From: Desulfobulbaceae bacterium
GTDB taxonomy: Bacteria > Desulfobacterota > Desulfobulbia > Desulfobulbales > Desulfobulbaceae
Length of the DNA stretch: 51,485 nucleotides
Direction: 5' to 3'
Assembly (NCBI GenBank): GCA_013201405.1
Contig: JABMJC010000003.1
Span: 1 to 51,485 of the forward strand
The translations under genes were made by a program, and so were the position numbers. Below are positions 1-8,528 of the stretch, piece by piece (positions within the stretch are counted from its first letter, which is position 1; each line of letters opens with the position of its first letter). The notes below the pieces were generated by a model that saw only the letters and a list, made by a program, of their open reading frames with translations, was not told the origin of the DNA and did not search any database.

Positions 1-796
<796 letters not shown>

Positions 797-818
797 TCAA
801 AACTAGATGTTTTTTCAC

Positions 819-1718
819 TTAACCTTTCAAGGCTTCGGCGCCACCGACTATATCCAGGAGCTCATTGGTGACAGCGGCCTGGCGTGCCTTGTTGTACAGC
901 TGAGTCAACTCTTGGATCATATCCTTGCAAGCCTTGGTGGCGTTATCCATGGCGGTCATGCGTGCCGCCTGCTCACTGGCGCCGACTTCAAGCAAGGCGT
1001 GAAAAACTTGTACATTCAAAAAAAGTGGTAACAGACCGGTCATGATTTCGTTTGCATCTGGCTCAAACGAGTATGCACCTGAAGCACCTGCCGCAGCAGT
1101 GGGGGTGGCGTCGGCTTCAACCTCGGCACTAACAACAGGTTTGATGGGCAAGAGGGTCTCTACCTCAGGCCTTTGAATGGCCATGGAGATAAACTTGCCG
1201 TAGACAATGTCCACCTGATCGGTTGCGCCACTGAGAAAGGTCTCGGTCACGGCTTTGGCGATATCACGGGCGTTGAACATCTGAAAGCTGGCCATGATGT
1301 CATTGAACTGCGCACGCAGTAGACCGGTTTTACGAAAATATCGGGTCGCCTTTCTACCGACCGTGACAAAGCTGACCTGCTTGCCTGCTGCCTCGTATTG
1401 CTTGCGCAGCCGCTCCGCTGTACGGATAATGTTGGAGTTGAAGCTCCCGGCCAAACCGCGATCCGAGGTGACCACCAGGATTTCCACAGTCTTGACTTCG
1501 CGCTCCTCCATTAAAGGTAAAGCGCCTGCTTCGGCATCCTGACCACTGGACAATTCGCGCATTACGTCGGTAAACTTGGCCGTGTAGGGCCGAAAGTCTT
1601 CCATTCTTTTCTGGGCACTGCGCAACTTCGCCGAAGCCACCATGTACATGGTCTTGGTGATTTGGGCAGTCTTGGTGATGCCGTTTATCTTATTTTTGAC
1701 TTCCTTGAGTCCTGCCAT
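819..1718 (-). CDS. atpG: F1Fo ATP synthase subunit gamma
   Basis: Central rotating stalk of F1, which couples proton flow through Fo to the three beta catalytic sites. At 299 residues it is close to the usual 285-300. The N-terminal helix MAGLKEVKNKINGITKTAQITK and a C-terminal helix ending in RQAAVTNELLDIVGGAEAL are the family's signature coiled-coil ends. The middle carries VTSDRGLAGSFNSNI, the conserved Rossmann-like core start. Between residues about 200 and 215 there is a short Ala/Thr-rich insertion (DATPTAAAGASGA) of the kind that varies between species. It lies between atpA and atpD in the standard order and is certainly co-transcribed with them. Confidence 0.98.
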   Translation of the reverse strand: MAGLKEVKNKINGITKTAQITKTMYMVASAKLRSAQKRMEDFRPYTAKFTDVMRELSSGQDAEAGALPLMEEREVKTVEILVVTSDRGLAGSFNSNIIRTAERLRKQYEAAGKQVSFVTVGRKATRYFRKTGLLRAQFNDIMASFQMFNARDIAKAVTETFLSGATDQVDIVYGKFISMAIQRPEVETLLPIKPVVSAEVEADATPTAAAGASGAYSFEPDANEIMTGLLPLFLNVQVFHALLEVGASEQAARMTAMDNATKACKDMIQELTQLYNKARQAAVTNELLDIVGGAEALKG

Positions 1719-1770
1719 ACGTTGATTCCCTGTCTGTATTCAAGCTCAATTCAGGCCCTTGCTTCAGTCC

Positions 1771-3294
1771 TCAATGCAGACCTTTGGTCGCCTTGAAGGT
1801 TTCACCAAAGGAGCTGAGCACCTTTTTCATTTTCTCCTCCAGCTCCGGCGAAATGGCCTGTTTTTCACGGAGTTCTTCAAAAATACCTGCCTCGTTGGCT
1901 TCGATGAAGGTGTACAATTCCTGCTCGTAGTCGCGCAGGGACTCAACGGGGAGCTTATCCAGGAAACCCTTGGTGCCGGCAAAAATGATGGTGACCTGTT
2001 TTTCCATGGGCAGCGGTTGGTATTGGGGCTGCTTGAGAATTTCCACCAGGCGTTCGCCACGGGTGAGCTGGGCTTGGGTGGCGGCATCCAAATCAGAACC
2101 AAAGCCAGCAAAAGCGGCCAGTTCGCGGTATTGTGCCAAGTCGAGGCGCAGGGTACCGGCCACCTGCTTCATGGCCTTAACCTGGGCTGCACCACCAACA
2201 CGGGATACGGAAAGACCAACGTTGATAGCCGGCCGCACACCTGCAAAGAACAGGCTCGGCTCCAGGTAGACCTGACCATCGGTAATGGAAATAACGTTGG
2301 TGGGAATAAAGGCAGATACGTCGCCAGCCTGGGTCTCGATAATGGGCAGGGCGGTCAGAGAGCCTGCGCCCAGCTCGTCGTTGAGTTTGGCAGCGCGTTC
2401 CAAGAGGCGCGAGTGGTTGAAAAAGATGTCGCCTGGATAGGCTTCGCGACCTGGCGGGCGGCGCAGCAGCAGGGACAACTCACGGTAGGAGACTGCCTGT
2501 TTGGAAAGATCGTCATAAATGATGAGTGCATGCTGGCCATTATCGCGGAAGTACTCGCCCATGGCGCAACCGGCAAAGGCAGATACGTACTGCATCGGCG
2601 CAGGGTCTGAGGCACAGGCCGCGACCACGGTGGTGTAATCCATGGCACCGTGTTTGCGCAGCGCCTCGACCACCAGGGCAACCGTGGACTGCTTTTGACC
2701 GATGGCCACATAGATACAGTGGATATCGGAATCTTTTTGGGCAATGATGGCATCCACGCACAGGGCCGTCTTACCGATCTGCCGGTCGCCAATCACCAGT
2801 TCGCGTTGACCACGACCCACCGGAGTCATGGCATCCACAGCCTTTGCACCAGTGTAACAGGGCTCGTGTACGCTTTTCCTGGCGATTACCCCAGGGGCCA
2901 GCACTTCGATCTTGCGGGTCTCTTTGGCGTTGATCGGTCCTTTGCCATCAATGGGCTGACCAATGCCGTCCACCACCCTGCCTTCCATTTCCGGACCAAC
3001 AGGAACCTCGGCAATGCGACCGGTGCGCTTGACCACGTCGCCTTCCTTGATTTCGCGGACATCACCCAGAACGGCGCAACCCACGTTGTCTTCTTCCAGG
3101 TTCAGGGCAAGGCCAAAAATATTACCGGGGAACTCGAGCAACTCCATAGCCTGGCAGTTCTCGACACCATATATACGGGCAATACCGTCGCCAACAGAAA
3201 GAACGGTGCCGGTTTCCTTGAGGTCTATTTCCTTGGTGTAGCCAGCTATCTGATCTTTAATAATCTGGCTGATCTCTTCGGCTTTGATCTGCAT
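1771..3294 (-). CDS. atpA: F1Fo ATP synthase subunit alpha
   Basis: Non-catalytic nucleotide-binding subunit of the F1 hexamer. It is 507 residues, normal for the family. The Walker A motif GDRQIGKT is at residues 169-176, and the alpha/beta signature [17 protein letters not shown] is visible near residue 370. The start [16 protein letters not shown] is typical, including the N-terminal helix that binds the delta subunit. It begins three bases after the atpH stop, so the two are translationally linked. A long open frame on the opposite strand here (1759-2610) is a shadow of this gene. Confidence 0.98.
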   Translation of the reverse strand: MQIKAEEISQIIKDQIAGYTKEIDLKETGTVLSVGDGIARIYGVENCQAMELLEFPGNIFGLALNLEEDNVGCAVLGDVREIKEGDVVKRTGRIAEVPVGPEMEGRVVDGIGQPIDGKGPINAKETRKIEVLAPGVIARKSVHEPCYTGAKAVDAMTPVGRGQRELVIGDRQIGKTALCVDAIIAQKDSDIHCIYVAIGQKQSTVALVVEALRKHGAMDYTTVVAACASDPAPMQYVSAFAGCAMGEYFRDNGQHALIIYDDLSKQAVSYRELSLLLRRPPGREAYPGDIFFNHSRLLERAAKLNDELGAGSLTALPIIETQAGDVSAFIPTNVISITDGQVYLEPSLFFAGVRPAINVGLSVSRVGGAAQVKAMKQVAGTLRLDLAQYRELAAFAGFGSDLDAATQAQLTRGERLVEILKQPQYQPLPMEKQVTIIFAGTKGFLDKLPVESLRDYEQELYTFIEANEAGIFEELREKQAISPELEEKMKKVLSSFGETFKATKGLH

Positions 3295-3297
3295 TGG

Positions 3298-3846
3298 CTA
3301 TTCTCTCCCCTTGATTGATTCCTTAAGTCCATTGAGTTGTGTTTTAATGCTGCCATCCAGCACCAGGTCGCCAACCTTGGCGATAATCCCGCCGATAATG
3401 GAGGGATCAACCTCGGTGGTAAGTATCACCTGGGTGCCGGTGAGTTTTTCCAGAGTTGCCTGCACCTTGGCGAGCAGGGTCTTGGTTAGAGCCACTGCGG
3501 AGATAACGGTACCGTGACTGATGTTGCGGTCCTTGTCCGTCATGATGCGCAGTTCGTCAGCAATATCCGGCAGAATGGCGGCACGATTTTTGTCCACCAC
3601 AAGGGTAAGAAAGCCGGAAAGCATGGTGTCGGCCTGTACGGTTTCGGCAATTTTGGCCATCACCTGCTGGCGTACATCCAGCGGATAGAGGGGATTGACC
3701 AAGGCATCCTGCACTCCGACCTGTTCATCTTGAAACAGCCCAGCTATGGCGCCAAGCTTTTCACTGTATTCTTCAGTTTTCTCTTCCTGCTTGCCAAGCG
3801 AAAACAGCGCCTTGGCGTATCGGCGCGCCAGTATGGTGTGTCTCAC
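3298..3846 (-). CDS. atpH: F1Fo ATP synthase subunit delta
   Basis: Peripheral-stalk subunit that holds the alpha3beta3 head to the b-subunit stator. It is 182 residues, as expected. The N-terminus carries LARRYAKALFSLGKQE, the family's first helix, and the C-terminal half has the conserved run DPSIIGGIIAKVGDLVLDGS followed by LNGLKESI. Its start codon overlaps the stop of atpF in an ATGA arrangement and it is followed directly by atpA, so it sits mid-operon. Confidence 0.97.
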   Translation of the reverse strand: MRHTILARRYAKALFSLGKQEEKTEEYSEKLGAIAGLFQDEQVGVQDALVNPLYPLDVRQQVMAKIAETVQADTMLSGFLTLVVDKNRAAILPDIADELRIMTDKDRNISHGTVISAVALTKTLLAKVQATLEKLTGTQVILTTEVDPSIIGGIIAKVGDLVLDGSIKTQLNGLKESIKGRE

Positions 3847-4550
3847 AGTGCCGCCCCCACTCGTTCGAGATACTGTTCTGTGATGGTTCTCTGATCCGCT
3901 GCGGTCAGATTTTTCTTGATCAACTCTTCAGCCATTTTAGTAGCTTCTTCGGCAATCTCTTCGCGCAGCTTGCGTTTGGCTTCTTCCAGTTCGCCCTGCA
4001 CCGCAGCCTGGGCTTGACGCTTGATGTCTTCAGCAGCTCGCTCCGCTTCGGCGAGGATGCGGTTCTTTTCGATTTCCGCCTGCGCAGCGGCTTGGCCGAT
4101 GACCCGCTCCATCTCTTTTTCCATACCAGCCAGTTTGGCAGTAAAGGCAGTGTAGGAACGTTCGGCTTCCTCCCTGCGATCGTTTATTTCGGCCAACTCG
4201 TTGGCAATGCGCTGTTGACGACCGCTTAAAGCATTCATCACCGGCTTGCCCAGGAATTTGACCAGAATAATGAGCAGGGCGATGAAGTTGACAGTGCGCC
4301 AGAAAAGGTCCTTCAGTTTCTCGGCACTAAGAGGGTTGCCATGCGCTTCGGCATGCTCTGCAACTGTTTCGCCATGCTCTGCAGCAAGGATCGCAGCATT
4401 CGGCGTGGTTGTGGTAACGGCTGTCGACTGCTCATGCTGGGTGGCGGTGCTAGTAGCGGCACCTGCATCAGGTGTAAAAAAAGCAGGGATGGCTGCAAGC
4501 AGCAGAACCAGAACAAACTGTCGCAGCAAGGGGGCCAGCGAAGATTTCAT
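3843..4550 (-). CDS. atpF: F1Fo ATP synthase subunit b (long form with signal-like N-terminus)
   Basis: Stator b subunit linking the Fo membrane part to F1. At 235 residues it is longer than the usual 155-170, because a hydrophobic signal-like segment (residues about 8-31, ending PDAGAA) and an Ala/Thr/Glu/His-rich linker precede the canonical membrane helix (LFWRTVNFIALLIILVKFLG). The remaining two-thirds is a highly charged Ala-rich coiled coil (KRQAQAAVQGELEEAKRKL). A long b with such an N-terminal extension beside a short b' is, as far as I recall, seen in other Desulfobacterota. Whether the extension is cleaved cannot be read from the sequence. It overlaps both neighbours by four bases. 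Confidence 0.93.
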   Translation of the reverse strand: MKSSLAPLLRQFVLVLLLAAIPAFFTPDAGAATSTATQHEQSTAVTTTTPNAAILAAEHGETVAEHAEAHGNPLSAEKLKDLFWRTVNFIALLIILVKFLGKPVMNALSGRQQRIANELAEINDRREEAERSYTAFTAKLAGMEKEMERVIGQAAAQAEIEKNRILAEAERAAEDIKRQAQAAVQGELEEAKRKLREEIAEEATKMAEELIKKNLTAADQRTITEQYLERVGAAL

Positions 4551-4978
4551 GCTTTCAGACTCCTTCCAAGTATCTTTTCCGCCATGGCTGAAGCAAAATC
4601 AGCAGTATTCTCCTGCAATGTCTTACGGGCAGCTTCTATCTGCTCGTGGGCGTTATCCAACGCTTTTTTCTTATCTTGATCGGCAACGGTGCGGATGGCT
4701 GTCAGTTTTTCCAGTCCTACAGCCTGTGCCTGCGCCTTGGCCTCATCCAGGGCTTTCTTGGCCTTGGCACTGGCTTCCCGCATTTTGCGGTCCAGCTCAG
4801 CCTGCTGCGCCTGGGCATCCATCTCAAACTGAACCACTTCTCCCTGCAGGCTAGCCAAGCGTTGTGTCCTTTTTTCCAGAATACCAAGGATGGGTTTATA
4901 GAGTACCGCATTGAGCACAAACATCAACACGATCATGTTGAGAATATGAATCAGCAGGGTGATGTCTATCGAAATCAT
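4547..4978 (-). CDS. atpF': F1Fo ATP synthase subunit b' (second b-type stator subunit)
   Basis: Short b-type subunit of 143 residues: one N-terminal membrane helix (ITLLIHILNMIVLMFVLNAVLY), the PILGILEKR motif that ends the helix in this family, then a long charged coiled coil. Together with the neighbouring long b it would form a heterodimeric stator, as in photosynthetic bacteria and many anaerobes. It is the first gene of the operon. A GGGAG sequence upstream of the ATG is a reasonable ribosome binding site. No atpB (a) or atpE (c) precedes it, so the membrane rotor genes must lie elsewhere. Confidence 0.93.
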   Translation of the reverse strand: MISIDITLLIHILNMIVLMFVLNAVLYKPILGILEKRTQRLASLQGEVVQFEMDAQAQQAELDRKMREASAKAKKALDEAKAQAQAVGLEKLTAIRTVADQDKKKALDNAHEQIEAARKTLQENTADFASAMAEKILGRSLKA

Positions 4979-4987
4979 GTTAACTCC

Positions 4988-5041
4988 CTATAAACACGTA
5001 CTGGACAGATTGCTGGCCACAAAAATTGAATTGTGATTCAT
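4988..5041 (-). CDS. Candidate 17-residue leader ORF before the atp operon
   Basis: A minimal ORF (ATG, 17 codons, TAG) ends nine bases before the atpF' start. A GAGG sequence sits seven bases ahead of its ATG, so it could be translated. The peptide would be MNHNSIFVASNLSSTCL, which I do not recognise. Against it: if transcription starts from the TTGACA-bearing promoter listed at 5054-5083, the start site would fall inside or after this GAGG sequence. I list it as a possibility only. Confidence 0.2.
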   Translation of the reverse strand: MNHNSIFVASNLSSTCL

Positions 5042-5053
5042 AATACCACCTCG

Positions 5054-5083
5054 ATAACTAATGGAAAAAGATGCTGCTGTCAA
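5054..5083 (-). promoter_or_regulatory. Candidate sigma-70-type promoter of the atp operon
   Basis: Read on the minus strand there is a perfect -35 hexamer TTGACA (5083-5078), followed after about 17-18 bases by a weak -10 (AGTTAT/TAGTTA, around 5059-5054). It points into atpF' with an untranslated leader of roughly 70 bases. The -10 is poor, so the exact start is uncertain. Confidence 0.4.
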
Positions 5084-5208
5084 ATGAATTAAAAAAATAT
5101 TTATGTAGGGATTCAATATAATTGAGTGCGCGGATTGATAATGCAGAGCATGACTAGGGTAATCCGGACAGAGAGGGAACAGTGGGATAAAGGAGATACT
5201 TAGCTGGC

Positions 5209-5367
5209 ATGCAGGGAGAAGCTCATGCTTGTCTGTGCGAAATCAAGGAAGGCGTTCAGTTTGACATCTCCTGGAAAAGCCAGGGGCAGTGGGTTGCGAA
5301 TAGTACTGGGAGTCCTATTTTGCCTATGCTACCCTATCAATGTGGAGATTTGAAACACGTTATCTAA
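5209..5367 (+). CDS. Candidate small protein of 52 residues, unknown
   Basis: An ATG-to-TAA frame of 53 codons with AAAGGAGA upstream, but the spacing to the ATG is long (about 12 bases). The peptide begins MQGEAHACLCEIKEGVQFD and contains three cysteines and two tryptophans. It has no signal peptide or membrane segment and matches no family I know. It lies alone in the gap between the atp operon and dgkA, in the same direction as dgkA. Chance is a real alternative for an ORF this short. Confidence 0.25.
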   Translation: MQGEAHACLCEIKEGVQFDISWKSQGQWVANSTGSPILPMLPYQCGDLKHVI

Positions 5368-5513
5368 CTGTATATAGATATTGAGTAAACATCGCTTGAT
5401 GGCTAGAGACTTGAGGGGGAAATCGTAAGTTTGCAAGGTTGAAAGCCTACTGCCAGATTCGTGTTAGGAAAAATTTTGTCGGTTTCATCAGGCATATTAT
5501 GACTGACCCAAGA

Positions 5514-5537
5514 GGGAGTATATTGGGGAGTATATTG
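5514..5537 (+). repeat. Perfect 12-base tandem duplication covering the dgkA ribosome binding site
   Basis: GGGAGTATATTG occurs twice in direct succession (5514-5525 and 5526-5537). The last base of the second copy is the first base of the dgkA GTG start, so the Shine-Dalgarno-like GGGAG is present twice, at 7 and 19 bases from the start codon. Confidence 0.85.
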
Positions 5538-5905
5538 TGAATGACAAACAAAAAAACGGACAGGGCCTTGCCCGTCTCCTGCGGGCGGCGCGTTGTTCCT
5601 GGGCTGGCCTTGGCGCTGCCTGGCGCAATGAAGAAGCCTTTCGTCAGGAAGCCCTCATGGTTGTTGTGCTCATGCCCCTTGCCCTGTGGTTGGGAGAAAA
5701 TGGCATTGAACGGGCCTTGTTGGGCGCTAGCCTGTTGCTGGTACTGGTTGTGGAACTGCTCAACAGCTCCATTGAAGCGACTGTAGACCGTATCGGCCTG
5801 GAACGGCACGAGTTGGCTGGCCGGGCAAAGGATATAGGTTCTGCGGCCGTGGGCTGCGCCATTGCCGTGGGCGTCTTTGTCTGGGTGTGTGTGCTTTGGC
5901 CTTGA
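5537..5905 (+). CDS. dgkA: Diacylglycerol kinase (small integral membrane type)
   Basis: Phosphorylates diacylglycerol to phosphatidic acid in the inner membrane, recycling the lipid left over from envelope glycan transfer. It is 122 residues, the normal size for the prokaryotic trimeric kinase. The signature ELLNSSIEATVDRIG is present at about residues 74-88, preceded by NEEAFRQEA, and three hydrophobic helices can be seen. The start is GTG, chosen because it is preceded by a good GGGGAG and gives the full family length. It stands alone on the plus strand and is convergent with the DUF882 peptidase 28 bases downstream. Confidence 0.93.
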   Translation: MNDKQKNGQGLARLLRAARCSWAGLGAAWRNEEAFRQEALMVVVLMPLALWLGENGIERALLGASLLLVLVVELLNSSIEATVDRIGLERHELAGRAKDIGSAAVGCAIAVGVFVWVCVLWP

Positions 5906-5933
5906 AGGCCGGTTGCCTGCGGTCCCTACTAGG

Positions 5934-6512
5934 TTACCAAGTACGATAGCGGCCGGTATCCAGGTGGATGAAGTCTGACGTGGGGTAGTAGCCAACCCCT
6001 CCGGCTGCGAGCTTGGCAGCATAGTCCCTTAGCCGTTTGGTCGGTATTGCAGAAAAACGGACATCAATGGCTTTACCCTGCATGTGCAGGCTTTTCTTGG
6101 CCACCCCGTTGCTGTTACTGCGCAGGTTGTTGTTGGTTTGTGGTGAGCGGTACCCTGAAATAACTGAAAAAATGCCTTTTTTCCCACAACGATGCTGGAT
6201 GGCCCACAGCATATCCAAAAGCTGCGGATCAATGGGGTGCACCTCGCCGGTGCGGAAGTCGCCAAGATAGCGATTGATTCTGTTCAATGCCAGCGGATTA
6301 TACTTTGCGCCCACCGCATAGGTGAGTTCGAGTTCCTTACCTGTATGGGTGTGGTAAAAGGAAAGTTTGCGCTTTCCGGTGCGCAGGGCCGCCTCGGCGA
6401 GATCCGGAGCAGACAGAATGGCCAAGCCGACTCCAGCAAGAAGCCCTTTGCCCAGGAAGGTTCGGCGGGACAGGGTGGGGGGGCTTGGTTCTCTGAATTG
6501 TGCAGTATCCAT
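5934..6512 (-). CDS. Tat-exported DUF882/M15-type murein peptidase (YcbK/MepK-like)
   Basis: Probable zinc peptidase acting on peptidoglycan cross-links in the periplasm. It is 192 residues. The N-terminus has a twin-arginine signal (SRRTFLGKG at residues 15-23, then a hydrophobic stretch ending ADLAEAA-like). The family's metal-site motifs follow: SGYRSPQTN (119-127), His143 in SLHMQGKAID with Asp150, and His183 in FIHLDTG. E. coli YcbK, now called MepK, is the named relative and cuts 3-3 cross-links; specificity here is inferred. It follows metF on the same strand after a 100-base gap. Confidence 0.88.
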   Translation of the reverse strand: MDTAQFREPSPPTLSRRTFLGKGLLAGVGLAILSAPDLAEAALRTGKRKLSFYHTHTGKELELTYAVGAKYNPLALNRINRYLGDFRTGEVHPIDPQLLDMLWAIQHRCGKKGIFSVISGYRSPQTNNNLRSNSNGVAKKSLHMQGKAIDVRFSAIPTKRLRDYAAKLAAGGVGYYPTSDFIHLDTGRYRTW

Positions 6513-6613
6513 GATTGAAAAAGCGGTGTGTGCTGGTCAGGCGATGATTTTATCTTTGACTCCAACAAAGGAACAAAAACCAGAGCAGCTTGTCAAGTGG
6601 CAGTACCCTTACG

Positions 6614-7486
6614 CTACAGGATTCCCTCCAGCACTTCGGTGCACATATCCGCCCGGTTCAAAGTGTAGAGATGTATTCCAGGTACACCGCCATCAAGGAG
6701 TTCCTGTACCTGCTGACGAGCATAGGCAATGCCCACCTCGTACACAGCCTCTGGCCCCTGCTCCTCATGCGCCTGGAGAACCGTGTTGATCAGTTGGCCA
6801 GGTATACGGGCATTGCAAAGTTTCAGGGTAAACCGCAGTGAAGCAAGGCTGCGAATGGGCAGGATGCCCGGGATGATGGGAATGTTCACCCCCATCTGGC
6901 GCAGACGCTGTACATAGTCAAAGTAGCAGCGATTATCGAAATACAGCTGGGTAATGGCAAAATCAGCACCGCACGTCACCTTTTCCTGCATGACAGCAAG
7001 ATCCGCAGCAAAGGATGGCGCTTCGGCATGGGCCTCTGGAAAGGCGGCAGCGCCAATGGCCAGGTGCGGGCTGTGCGCGCGAATATGGCGGATAAGATCG
7101 CTGGCATGGGGGAATGCGGCATAGAGGTCTGTGTCTGAACCAATATAACCTGCCGGACGGTCGCCGCGCAGGGCAAGTACGTTGTCAATGCCCATGGCAC
7201 TGATGGCGTCCAGAAATGCGTCAATTTTTTCTGCGCTGGCAGCAACGCTGGTTAGGTGGGGCATCACGGTAAAGCCGCAGCGATCGATCAGTTGCTGGCA
7301 GATTTCCAGGGTATTGTCCTGGGTAGAACCGCCTGCGCCATAGGTCACGGAGGTGTACAGTGGATTCAAAGCCGCCAATTCTTTGGCAGTTTCCAGAAAA
7401 GTTGGCCATTCCTCCTGCTTTTTTGGAGGAAAGAACTCAAGGGAAATAAAAGGACTGTGCTGGGCTATGAGATCCGGGATTCGCAT
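6614..7486 (-). CDS. metF: 5,10-methylenetetrahydrofolate reductase
   Basis: FAD enzyme that reduces methylene-tetrahydrofolate to methyl-tetrahydrofolate for methionine synthesis, and in autotrophic anaerobes for the acetyl-CoA pathway. About 290 residues. Family features are the opening SLEFFPPKK, the SVTYGAGGSTQDNT loop, VLALRGDRP, and the FAITQLYFDN strand. I chose the ATG at 7486; a TTG five codons upstream (7501) is also open but neither has a clear ribosome binding site. It is 50 bases after the J-domain gene and may share its transcript. Confidence 0.96.
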   Translation of the reverse strand: MRIPDLIAQHSPFISLEFFPPKKQEEWPTFLETAKELAALNPLYTSVTYGAGGSTQDNTLEICQQLIDRCGFTVMPHLTSVAASAEKIDAFLDAISAMGIDNVLALRGDRPAGYIGSDTDLYAAFPHASDLIRHIRAHSPHLAIGAAAFPEAHAEAPSFAADLAVMQEKVTCGADFAITQLYFDNRCYFDYVQRLRQMGVNIPIIPGILPIRSLASLRFTLKLCNARIPGQLINTVLQAHEEQGPEAVYEVGIAYARQQVQELLDGGVPGIHLYTLNRADMCTEVLEGIL

Positions 7487-7536
7487 GGTGTTTCTGTGCA
7501 AGAGGTTAAAGGGAGTAAACGGCTAGCCATAAATGG

Positions 7537-7869
7537 CTATCGTCGTGACTTCTTGTCGTCCCAGATGGGGTCCTGGCCAAACCTGGCCCGCCACCACTCC
7601 TGTGGGTCGTAGAGGTCGTATTCATGTGCATTGTCTGGTCGTTGTAGCGGGAAACGGTATGTTTCGCAGTAACGCCTGAGCAACTCGTAGGCTGCGGTGA
7701 GGCGATACATGTGCTCTTCATCTTCAGCCGCATGCTCAGGCTTGGTGTCCGGATGATATTTTTTGCTCAGATGGCGGTAGGCGCGCTTGATTTCCCCCAA
7801 AGTCGCTGTTTCACCCAGTTGGAGTAAGGCCGCAGCCTCCTCAATGTTGCGCCAGTCTTTTTGGTTCAT
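7537..7869 (-). CDS. Small J-domain (DnaJ-like) protein
   Basis: A 110-residue protein made almost entirely of a J domain. The HPD motif that stimulates Hsp70 ATPase is present (KKYHPDTKPEH), with the preceding helix IKRAYRHLSK and a following LTAAYELLRRYCE helix. There is no Gly/Phe or zinc-finger region, so it is a type III J protein, likely a DnaK partner with a specialised substrate. The start ATG overlaps the plsY stop (ATGA), which decides it against the longer upstream frame. The C-terminal tail YDPQEWWRARFGQDPIWDD is not a domain I recognise. Confidence 0.85.
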   Translation of the reverse strand: MNQKDWRNIEEAAALLQLGETATLGEIKRAYRHLSKKYHPDTKPEHAAEDEEHMYRLTAAYELLRRYCETYRFPLQRPDNAHEYDLYDPQEWWRARFGQDPIWDDKKSRR

Positions 7870-8483
7870 GCTGCTGGCCCGCTTTTCTTGTTCCAGGGTT
7901 TTTCCGTCCCGGCCAAAAGGCGTTTGATGTTGTCGATATGTTTCAGCCAGATCATGGCAGCGACAAACAAAGCCAAAGTGATTTTCCAGGGTTCCCCGCT
8001 CAGCAGAAACAACCATAACGGCATGGAAGCGGCACCTGCCAAGGATGCGGCTGAAACATACCTAAAGAGGCGCAGTGTAGCGAGGAAAACAAGCAGAACC
8101 AGGGCAACGGCCCCGGGTGCAAGATAGAGGAAAAGGCCAAGCGCGGTTGCCACTCCCTTGCCGCCGCGAAAACTAAGATACACCGGAAACATATGGCCCA
8201 ACACCGTGGCAGCCCCACTTAAGGCCATGATGAGTTGGCGTTGTGGGTCTTCCTGCATAAGAAGCGCGGTACAGAAAATGGGGATAAAACCTTTGCCCAT
8301 ATCGCACAGCAGGGTGAGTAGACCAAATTTTTTCCCTAAAAGCCGGGCAACATTGGTGGCGCCGATGTTGCCGCTGCCCTGGCTACGGATGTCAATGCCG
8401 CTGCTGCGGGATAGCAGCACGCCAAAGGGAACGGCCCCAAGCAGGTATGAGAGAATAATGCATAAAAGACCGGTACTACTCAT
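7866..8483 (-). CDS. plsY: Glycerol-3-phosphate acyltransferase PlsY
   Basis: Transfers an acyl group from acyl-phosphate to glycerol-3-phosphate, the first step of membrane phospholipid synthesis, in the inner membrane. It is 205 residues with about five hydrophobic helices. All three family motifs are seen: GSGNIGATNVARLLGKK, LLCDMGKGFIP, and GHMFPVYLSFRGGKGVATALG. It overlaps the J-domain gene by four bases. Partner gene plsX is not in the window. Confidence 0.96.
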   Translation of the reverse strand: MSSTGLLCIILSYLLGAVPFGVLLSRSSGIDIRSQGSGNIGATNVARLLGKKFGLLTLLCDMGKGFIPIFCTALLMQEDPQRQLIMALSGAATVLGHMFPVYLSFRGGKGVATALGLFLYLAPGAVALVLLVFLATLRLFRYVSAASLAGAASMPLWLFLLSGEPWKITLALFVAAMIWLKHIDNIKRLLAGTEKPWNKKSGPAA

Positions 8484-8528
8484 GGTATTGTTCTGGTGCT
8501 GTTGTTACATATCAGGGGTTGCGGATGC

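Larger units (their letters stand above)
4979..5536. other. Gene-poor divergent region between the atp operon and dgkA
   Basis: About 560 bases without a recognised gene. It holds the candidate atp promoter and the 17-codon leader ORF near its left end, a perfect TATAAT on the plus strand at 5117-5122 with no convincing -35 partner, a possible 52-codon ORF (5209-5367), and a tandem 12-base duplication directly before dgkA (5514-5537). No tRNA or known structured RNA is recognisable. Confidence 0.6.

Noticed and set aside
1759-2610. A 283-codon plus-strand frame
   Set aside because: It is the mirror of atpA and reflects its codon bias.
5447-6022. A 191-codon minus-strand frame over dgkA
   Set aside because: It is antisense to dgkA, whose family motifs are clear, and overlaps the DUF882 gene.
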